Assembly (NCBI GenBank): GCA_037447655.1
Contig: JBBHKE010003158.1
Location: 124,001-188,000, forward strand
Length of the DNA stretch: 64,000 nt
Origin: Zygnema cylindricum
Taxonomy: Eukaryota > Streptophyta > Zygnematophyceae > Zygnematales > Zygnemataceae
Direction: 5' to 3'
In this document: piece by piece, positions 10,222 to 17,943 of the stretch
How the letters are laid out: each line of letters begins with the position of its first letter
Position numbering within the stretch: position 1 is the first letter of the stretch
The notes under the pieces: model-generated
What the model saw: only the letters and a program-made list of their open reading frames with translations
Databases searched by the model: none
Told to the model about the DNA's origin: nothing
Position numbers and translations under genes: made by a program

Positions 10222-10960
10222 GGTTATGGGCCCACCGCCTAAATTGCCTATTTTTGACGGACCGGACTACTTATACTGAGAATATATGTTGAGTTCATAT
10301 TTCGAGGAGAGGGACTTCTCACCCATTGTGGAAGGAACAACGGGTGTGACTGCGTCGGATTGGAGAAAGAAGAATCTCCATTGCCTCAACGTCTTAAAGC
10401 AGTCTATGACAAAAGATTTGGAAATGTCGTATCTAGAGATGAATAAAGCCTCTAAAATTTGGTTCATTGTCCGTGCTATGTATGTTGAGCTAGATGTTAC
10501 TGTCCAGACTAACATAGCCACTCAGATTTTTGAATTTAAGTATTCTGGAGGTAGTATGTTGGTTCATTGTCATGCTAGGAAAAGGTTGTTCCTTCAGAGA
10601 ACTAGTGTTGGTGGGGACTTTTCACCACCTCAGTAGGCTATGTTGTTGATTAGAACTTTGCCTAATGAATATAAGGGGGCCATGGATAGGCTTAGGGCTA
10701 TTCCTCAGCGTCAATGGAACATAGCATTAGCAACTAAACTTATTTTGAGTGAAAAAGCTAACTAGATGTCACAAAGAGGTAGTAGTAAGTTTGTTTAGGC
10801 TCTAGCACACCAGTTTTCGATTTATAACATTGGTAGTGGTAGTGGCAGAGGTAGTGGTCCTAGAAGGTTACCTTTGATATGCTATTACTGTGATGAAAAA
10901 AGGGAATTGTTCAGAATGTGTAATGCATACAATAGAGCGAAAGCCACAAGATTTTTTTTC
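10070..10960 (+). pseudogene. gag pseudogene of A2
   Basis: The ATG at 10070 is within the LTR; the frame passes through the primer site into VMGPPPKLPIFDGPDYLY. TGA at 10277-10279 replaces the conserved Trp codon, and the same gag continues at 10286 (MLSSYFEERDFSPIVEG) to TAG 10634-10636. More stops follow. The knuckle at about 10880-10920 reads CYYCDEK-RELFRMC, in which the metal-binding His is lost. Confidence 0.82.
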
Positions 10961-10969
10961 TTTCGATAG

Positions 10970-11650
10970 GAGGAAAGTCGGGTTCTTTCTCAATCAGGTG
11001 GTCGCCCAACTTCTCTCTTCAACGAACTTAAGGAGGAGGACGTGAGCAGCTTTCCCGACAACAAGGAAAAGAAATACTTTGCGATGGCACAAGCAACGAA
11101 AGGCGTGGATGAAGACGAATGGATTATGGACTCCGGCGCATCTTCCCACATGTGCCGCAATCGCCATCTATTTGAGAGTATTCAATCTATTTCACCCATC
11201 AAAATTTATTTTTATGATGATACGTTTGTCTAGTCGAAAGCAAAGTGGAGGGTGTCACTTATATTGAATGTAGATGGAAAACTTGTGAAAATGGTCTTGG
11301 AAGATGTGTTGCATGTCCCAACTTTTAAAAGAAACTTTTTCTCTACGTTAGTGGTAGAAAAAAAAGGTTTTAAAACTATATATGAGAATGGAAAGAAAAC
11401 AGTAAGTAAGAATGGGAAAATAGCTGCAGAGGGATTTGTTAGAGGAAACAATTTGTATCGGTTGAGTCTTGCAAATGATAAGGAGAATGATGTTATGTAC
11501 TTAAGTGTAATCAGTGATTTTGATTCATGGCATAAACGTTTAGGACGTGAATTATGATAGATTAGAAAATATGGTAAATCAAAAAATGGCGGAAGGTGTA
11601 AAAATTAATCAAAAACTAGCATCAAATGTATGTGATGGTTGTGCAATGGG
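10970..11650 (+). pseudogene. Protease and pre-integrase remnant of A2
   Basis: Protease motif WIMDSGASSHMC (11119-11154) with intact DSG; TAG near 11231 (TTTGTCTAG) ends the frame. The pre-integrase continues from 11252 to WHKRLG. It has the same two-base deletion as A1 and is then joined, at the same microhomology GGGA, to the RT. Confidence 0.8.
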
Positions 11651-13000
11651 ATATAATCTAAAAAAGGGGATAGATTATGAAGAAACTTTTTCACCTGCTG
11701 TAAGGTTTCCATCTGTCCGCATCTTTACTTACATTAGCTGCCATTGAGGATTTTGACATCCACCAAATGGATGTCAAAACTGCCTTCTTGCATGGTGATT
11801 TAGATGAGGTCATTTATATAAAGCAGCCTAAGGTTTATGAGGAAACAGGAAAAAAATATATTGTGTGCACACTTATAAAATCTTCGTATGGCCTAAAACA
11901 GGCCAATAGGCAATAAAATTGAAAGTTAGATGAGTTCTTGACAGGATCAGAATTTACTAAAACTTACTCATATCATTTAGCATATGTGATATGTGGTGAT
12001 AATTGTGATGACGTGATATTCACTGCTGTGTATGTTGATGATTTGCTGCTAATTAGTAGGAAAAAAGAAGGAATTGCTAGAGAAAAACATACTCTTAATT
12101 CACAATTTGAAATAAAAGATTTGAGTCAGGCAAAATATATCCTTGGAATATAAGTTGAAAGAGATAGAGAGTAGAAAATAATTAGGCTAACTCAAAAAGA
12201 AGCGATAGGAAACATGTTGAAAATTTTTGGCTTAGCTAATCCCAAAGGTTGTGCAACTCGTATGGAATATAAGCAAAAAATTGAAGGAATGGAGCATATG
12301 TTTGGAGTCATAATAGATAAGGAACTTAGTCCATAAGAGCAAAAAATTATATCAATTGTACCTTACAAACAAGCAGTAGGAAGTCTGATTTACTTCATGA
12401 ATTGCACTAGGCGCGATATAGCAGCAGTTGTTGGTGTATTGAGTAGAAGTTTGCAAAATCCACGAAAGAGAGACTGGGAGGCGGCAAAAAAGGTGTTAAA
12501 GTTTCTAGCTGGTACTAGAAATCTTTGGCTTACTTTGGGAGGGGACAAGGTTAGCATAAATACTTGAAGTGATGCTAGCTATAGTGATGTGCCTAGTAGG
12601 AAGCCTACGACTGGGTTTGCCATTCAAATTGGAAATGGAACTTGTAGTTGGAGTAGTAAACTTCAAAAATTCACTACACAATCGACTATGGAAGCGAAAT
12701 ACATGGTTGCGAGCGCAGCCTTAAAAGAGCTGCTTTGGATTAAGGCATTTCTTCAAGAAATGGGGTTTACGCAACATGGAACACAAATAATATGGTGCGG
12801 CAATCAGATACAAACCCAAGTCACCATTTTACGAGGAAGCATATGGATATTCGGCTACATTTGTTACGAGAGAAAGTATTTGCAAAAGTTGTCAAACTTT
12901 GCTATTTGTGTGATGAGAAAATGTTGCGGACATGTTGACAAAAGCCTTTCCATCTCAAAAGTTGGAGTACTGCAGAAAAGCATGTGGTCTAAGTGAGTAA
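11651..13000 (+). pseudogene. RT-RNase H remnant of A2
   Basis: Same order and same lesions as A1 5758-7107, including the stop after NRQ, the RDRE stop, the LSP stop, the TGA before SDAS and the deletion in DNQAAI. YVDDLLLISRK is intact. Only scattered substitutions separate the two copies, and the part coding 135 residues of RNase H (12589-12996) is the same in both. Confidence 0.85.
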
Positions 13001-13022
13001 GTCTTCTAAAGCTTAAGGGGAG

Positions 13023-13638
13023 TATTGAAAAGTAAGCTATAGTAAGCGTTAGGAATAAGAGTTTAGGACTTAGAATAATTTTGGACCACCAACTATTCTA
13101 TATTAGATATATTTAGTGTGGATTTTTTAGTATCCACTTGAAGAGTTATCTTTAAGTAGATTAGTGTGTACGGCCGCCTATGGATGTAGACGCGAAACTT
13201 ATCTCTCGGATTTTTTAGGTTCTAGATATTGTTACTTGGCAATTTTGGTCCAAGTACTTAGATTTTTGTTAGTAGATATTTAGGTGAACCCTGTACATAC
13301 GATTTATATGTTTTCTAGATCTTTTAGATGTTTTCTATATATTTTCAGTATTTAGTTCAATTAAGATCTATCAATTCAATACACAAGAGTTAAGGAAATG
13401 AGTGCATTGAGTGTGTTGGAATGTTTGGAAGGACAGAGTCGAATCTAGTCTTCTAGGCATTTCTCTTTGGGTATGCTTCGGCTAACATGTCTGATAATGG
13501 CTCAGCTAATGTTGCAAGTGCTCCTATAAGCCCTAGTGCTCCACATGCTCCTCCAGGGACGAATATCTCGACCGGTGCAAGTGTGACTCCTAGTGGGAGT
13601 GGATCACAGCCGAGTCTAAATGCCCATGACCTTCAACA
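13023..13638 (+). repeat. 3' LTR of A2 with internal deletion
   Basis: Matches the A1 3' LTR up to about 13417. Then comes a short unique stretch (GTTGGAATGTTTGGAAGG) and the LTR resumes at TCTAGTCTTCTAGGC with the gag start region, ending CTTCAACA at 13638. About 150 bp is missing. Confidence 0.8.
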
Positions 13639-13946
13639 GTTTGTGTAATTTAGGTAACAAATCTTGTTATCGCTAATTGTTTGTGTAATTTTGGTAACAA
13701 TTCTTGTTATCGCTAACAGTTTGTGTAAGTTAGATAACAATTCTTGTTATCGCTAACAGTTTGCGTAAGTTAGATAGCAAATCTCGTTAGCGCAAAACAG
13801 TTTGTGTTAGTTAGATAACAATTCATGTTAGCGCTAATAGTTAGTGTAAGTTAGGTAACCATTATTGGTATCGCTAACTGTTTGTGTAATTTAGGTAACA
13901 ATTCTTGTTATTGCTAACAGTTTGTGTAAGTTAGGTAACAATTCCT
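13639..13946 (+). repeat. 40-bp satellite island S2
   Basis: Seven to eight monomers between A2 and the duplicated minus fragment. The first begins GTTTGTGTAATTTAGG exactly at the A2 LTR end. It is about 0.58 kb shorter than island S1, which occupies the equivalent place in the duplicated unit. Confidence 0.9.
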
Positions 13947-14925
13947 GACTCGGTTGTGATCCACTTCCACTTGGAGTCACACTTGCACTAGCTAGAATAT
14001 TCGTCCCTGCTTAAGCACGTGGAGCACTAGGGCTAATGGGAGCATTTGCCGTAGGAGCAGAGCCATTATCCGACATGTTAGCAGAAGCAAACCCAAAGAC
14101 AATTGCCTAGTAGACTAGAGTTATAGTGTAAGATATGTAACTTCAAATGAAAGAGGTCTTTCAACCATACACACATGTACTAGAAGCAAAATAAGGACAA
14201 TAGAACAGAAAACACCTTAAACTACAATCAGTGCTCTCATTTCCTTAACTCTTGTGTAGAATATACATTCTGTTTAAATACTTAAAAGATCTCCGAAATA
14301 TCTAAAACGTATGTACAAGGTTTACTAGACAATCTACTAACAAAAATCTAAGAGTTTGGACCAGAATTGTCCACTAACAATATCTATACCCTAAAAATCT
14401 AGGTGATTCTTATCACGTCTACATTCATTGGCGGCCGTACATAACAATTAACTTAAAGATAACTATTCGTGTAGATACTACAAAAAAAATCCACACTAAA
14501 TTTGGTCAATATTGAACAGTTGGTATTCCAAAAATATTACAAGTCCTAGACTCAAATTTTTAAGACTTACTAAAGCTTACTTTTCAATTCTCCCCTTAAG
14601 TTTTAGAAGACTTACTCACATAGACCACATGCTTTTCTGTAGTACTCCAATTTAGGAGCGGGAAGGGCTTTTGTCAACATGTGCGCAACCATTTTCTCAT
14701 CAGGCAAATAACAAAGTTTGACCACTTTTGGAAATACTTTTTGCATACCAAATGTAGCCGAATGTCCATATGATTACTCTTAAAATGGTGACCTGGGTTT
14801 GTAGCCACAAAAATGGCTGCTTGATTGTCGCACAACATTATTTGTGTCCTGTGTTGAGTAAAACCCAATTCTTGAAGAAATGCCTTGATCCAAAGCAGCT
14901 CTTTTAAGGCTGCACTCACAGCCAT
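13947..14925 (-). mobile_element. Family A minus fragment, second copy
   Basis: Copy of 8537-9515 with offset 5,410 and no difference that I could find by eye: LTR (14589-13947, lacking its last 20 bases), PPT and RNase H end (14612-14925). The shared junction with the following plus-strand LTR shows this is duplicated DNA and not a new insertion. Confidence 0.87.
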
Positions 14926-15613
14926 TATTGAAAAGTAAGCTTTAATAAGCCTTAAGAATTTGAGTCCAGTACTTAGAATATTTTTGGACCACTAATTGTT
15001 CAATATTAACTATAATTAGTGAGGATTTTTAGTATCAACTTGAATAGTTATCTTTGAGTTCAATAGTGTGTACGGCCGCCTATGAATATAGACGTGAAAC
15101 ATATTTCCTGGATTTTTAGGGTCTAGATAATGTTACTAGATATTTTTTGGTCAAAGTACTTAGATTTTTGTTAGGTGATATTTAGGTGAACCCTGTACAT
15201 ACGTTTTAGATGTTTACTAGATATTTTGGATGTTTTCTAGATCTTTTGAGTATTTATTTCAACTAGGATTGATCAATTCAATAAAGAATGTACATTCTAC
15301 ACAAGAGTTAAAGAAATGAGACCACTAAGTGCAGTTAAAGGTGTTTTATGCTCTATTGTCTCTAATTTGCTTGTAGTACATGTTTGTTTGGTTGAAAAAC
15401 CTCTTTCGTTTTAAGTTACATATCTTACACTATAGATATAGTCATCTAGGCATTTCTCTTTGGGTTTGCTTCCGCTAACATGTCTGATAATGGCTCAGCT
15501 CTTATTGCAAGTCCTCCTATTAGCCCTAGTGCTCCACCTGCTCCTGCTGGTGGAAGTGTGAATCCTAGTGGGAGTGGATCACAGCCGAGTCTTAATGCCC
15601 ATGACCTTCAACA
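14926..15613 (+). repeat. 5' LTR of A3 (688 bp)
   Basis: The first 396 bp equal the A2 LTR; after 15321 the sequence diverges, marking the edge of the duplication inside the LTR. It ends CTTCAACA. It contains the gag ATG (15480) and the first 44 codons of gag. Confidence 0.86.
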
Positions 15614-16673
15614 GGTTATGGGCCCACCTCCCAAATTGCCAATTTTTGACGCAACTGACTACTTTTATTGGGAAGATATGTTGAGTTCATATTTCGAGGA
15701 GAGGGACTTGTCACCCATTGTGGAAGGAACAGCAGATGTGAATGCGCTGGATTCGAGAAAGAAGAATCTCCATTGCCTCAACGTCTTGAAACAGTTTATG
15801 GAAAAAGATTTGGTAATGTCGTATCTTGAGATGAAGAAATCATCTGATGTGTGGTTTAGTGTACGTGCTATGTATGTTCAACTTGATGTTACCGTCCAGA
15901 CTAACATAGCCACTCAAAATTTCGAATTGAAGTATTCTGGAGGTAGTATGTCAGATCATTATCATGATATGAAAAGGTTTTTTCTTCAGAGTATTAGTGC
16001 AGGTGGGGACTTTTCACCACCTCAACAGGCTATGTTGTTGATGAGAACTTTGCCCGATGAATATAAGGGAGCCATGGATAGGCTTAGGGCTTTTCCACAG
16101 CGTCGATGGAACATAGCATTAGCAATTCAACTTATTTTGAGTGAAGAAGCTAACCAAATGTCACAAAGAAGTAGTAGTAAGTCTGTTCAGGCACTAGCTA
16201 ACCAGTTTTCGGATTCTAAGATTGGCTGTGGCAGTGGTAGAGGTAGTGGTCCTAGAAGGTCACCTTTGACATGCTATTACTGTGATGAAAAAGGGCATGT
16301 GTTCAGAATGTGTAATGCATACAAGAGAGCGAAAGCCACAGGAGATTTTCGCTCTGGATGGGTCGAAAGCCGGGTTCCTTCTCAATCAGGTGGTCGCCCA
16401 AATGCTCTCTTCAACGAACTTAAGGAGGAGGACTTGAGCAACTTTCCTGACAACAATGAAAATAAATACTATGCGATGGCAAAAGCAACGGAAGGCGTGG
16501 AGGAAGACAAATGGATTATGGACTCCGGCGCTTCTTCCCACATGTGCCGCAATTGCCATCTATTTGAGAGTATTCAATCTTTTTCACCCATCAATTTTTT
16601 TTTTAGTGATGACACGTTTGTTGAGTCGAAAGCAAAGGGGAGGGTGTCACTTATGTTGAATGTAGAGGGATAA
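15480..16673 (+). CDS. Gag-protease ORF of A3, 397 codons
   Basis: The longest open A-family frame. The ATG lies in the LTR. Residues 1-44 are Ser/Pro/Gly-rich and LTR encoded; residues 46-49 (V-M-G-P) are encoded by the primer binding site. Residues about 50-240 form a copia gag domain (LPIFDATDYFYWEDMLSSYF; TLPDEYKGAMDRLRAFPQ). A CCHC zinc knuckle CYYCDEKGHVFRMC is at 265-278. The aspartic protease starts with WIMDSGASSHMC, catalytic Asp 348. The frame ends at TAA 16671-16673, where other copies have AAA, so it is a nonsense mutation in pol; the same frame continues to 16727, where element N is inserted. Capsid formation may have been intact until late. Confidence 0.82.
   Translation: MSDNGSALIASPPISPSAPPAPAGGSVNPSGSGSQPSLNAHDLQQVMGPPPKLPIFDATDYFYWEDMLSSYFEERDLSPIVEGTADVNALDSRKKNLHCLNVLKQFMEKDLVMSYLEMKKSSDVWFSVRAMYVQLDVTVQTNIATQNFELKYSGGSMSDHYHDMKRFFLQSISAGGDFSPPQQAMLLMRTLPDEYKGAMDRLRAFPQRRWNIALAIQLILSEEANQMSQRSSSKSVQALANQFSDSKIGCGSGRGSGPRRSPLTCYYCDEKGHVFRMCNAYKRAKATGDFRSGWVESRVPSQSGGRPNALFNELKEEDLSNFPDNNENKYYAMAKATEGVEEDKWIMDSGASSHMCRNCHLFESIQSFSPINFFFSDDTFVESKAKGRVSLMLNVEG
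15614..15626 (+). promoter_or_regulatory. Primer binding site of A3
   Basis: GGTTATGGGCCCA directly after the LTR end TTCAACA. It matches the half-tRNA-iMet type site and is read as coding sequence (Val-Met-Gly-Pro) of gag. Confidence 0.78.
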
Positions 16674-16929
16674 CGTGTGAAAAGGGTCTTGGAAGATGTG
16701 TTGTATGTCCCAGCTTTTAAAAGAAACTGTTGAAATTTATGTATTTTCTAGGTCTGTATTGGAAAAATAAATAGAGTAAGTCAGCAAAGGCAACCTGCTT
16801 CTCGCACAACTCTCTCCGGTCCCCATACTTGTTGCAGTCACTGAAGACCAGAGAGAGAGCTAGAGCCATGGCTGTCTAAAGGGGATTGACTAATTCGTAG
16901 TTTGTACCAAAATGGTTGTGACGGTTCTA

Positions 16930-16980
16930 GGATTTGATCCTCGTAATTACATTCTACTATAGACGTTAGCTTTAGCCTAT
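16930..16980 (-). other. tRNA-like module 1 in LTR N
   Basis: On the minus strand ATAGGCTAAAGCT (16968-16980) resembles a pol III A box and GGATCAAATCC (16930-16940) a B box. The same pair occurs in LTR B and LTR E on the antisense strand. The second LTR has an identical copy at 20157-20207. Confidence 0.45.
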
Positions 16981-17079
16981 AGCTTAGAGTAAACGATGGC
17001 ATAAGTAGGGTACAATATGTATTTATACAGGAACAAGAAGAGAGTTCTAACATACTAACAAATAACCAAAAACCACTCA

Positions 17080-17142
17080 AAACCAGATTTGAACCATGGT
17101 CTGTGGTTATATTTGTAGACGTAAGCCTTAACCAATAAGGCG
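17080..17142 (-). other. tRNA-like module 2 in LTR N
   Basis: On the minus strand TTGGTTAAGGCTT (17122-17135) is A-box-like and GGTTCAAATCT (17085-17095) closely follows the B-box consensus GGTTCGANNCC. Spacing is about 35 bases, normal for a tRNA. No full cloverleaf is evident. Copy in the second LTR at 20307-20369. Confidence 0.5.
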
Positions 17143-17594
17143 TTATTCAAGCGATACATATGACGGGTTTCATAAATACATAAACATTAACGCAACAGCA
17201 AATTAACAACAGACTAACCAAAAGGAGCAATTCCTGCATGTACGCGAATCTGAACCGTGTAAAATATGTTTTTATCGGACGGCCGGCATTATAGCCGCCA
17301 CGCGAAGTGAGCTTTTGGCGGCATACGGAGATAGCGTCACGCGGTGCCACGTGGCGCAACATTATTTGATATCGGAAAAGATGGGAGGAGGAACCATGGC
17401 TTCCGATTTGACAGGTGTCACCTTGTAGACCTTGTCGTACAATGGTCGTACAATAAGTACATCGCCCATTGTACCTTCTTGTACTATATAGTGTTCCTAT
17501 TGGACTAGGGTTTAGTAGTAGGTAGTCATGAGTAGGCAGACTAAGACTTAGTGATATTTCGGTACCTCTCTCTAAGAGAGCTTGTAACTATAAA

Positions 17595-17722
17595 GGTCAT
17601 CTTTGACCAGCCATAACTTAATGCTCGGGTGAGCAAATTCAGTGATTCTTTTTGCTGCGGACTCAAGGGAGTCCAAGCTACACAAGGGTGTAGTCGGTTA
17701 GAGTCTTTGCGTGCCAGGGTGG
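17595..17722 (+). other. String of small hairpins, LTR N
   Basis: H1 GGTCA-TCTT-TGACC (17595-17608); H2 TGCTC-GGGT-GAGCA (17622-17635); H3 GGACTC-AAGG-GAGTCC (17659-17674); H4 CTACAC-AAGG-GTGTAG (17678-17693); H5 GTGCCA at 17711 with a broken partner here but perfect in the second LTR (GTGCCA/TGGCAC). H1, H2 and H4 are present with different but still pairing stems in LTRs E, B, D and the solo LTR; H3 keeps its sequence. In the second LTR the string is at 20822-20949. Confidence 0.65.
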
Positions 17723-17943
17723 AATTTATTCAGTGGGAAAGTCAAAGTGGGGAATATTGTCCAAAACACATAGTGAAGCTTTACATTTTGTGGTGGATCT
17801 GAGCACATAGAAGGTCTTCTCTTCACAGGGGTGAAGGTATATTGGGGTTCTTATTGTCAAGGGATCATTTATTTGGGTTTATATCAACTTGGAGTTGGCA
17901 CTATCTAGATTAGCTTCTTTTGGATCTGCGAATTTTGTGGGCA

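Larger units (their letters stand above)
9516..13638 (+). mobile_element. Family A copia element A2, internally deleted
   Basis: 5' LTR 9516-10221, gag, protease, pre-integrase, deletion junction at 11648-11651, RT-RNase H, PPT 13015-13022, 3' LTR 13023-13638. The structure and the deletion match A1 at offset 5,893. From about 5340/11233 onward the two copies are nearly identical, while their LTR-gag parts differ much more. The right end is followed by GTTTG, as is the left edge of A1. Confidence 0.88.

Noticed and set aside
16838-17080. 80-codon ORF on the minus strand, repeated exactly at 20065-20307
   Set aside because: It lies wholly in the N LTR; identity of the copies follows from LTR identity. 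No protein features.
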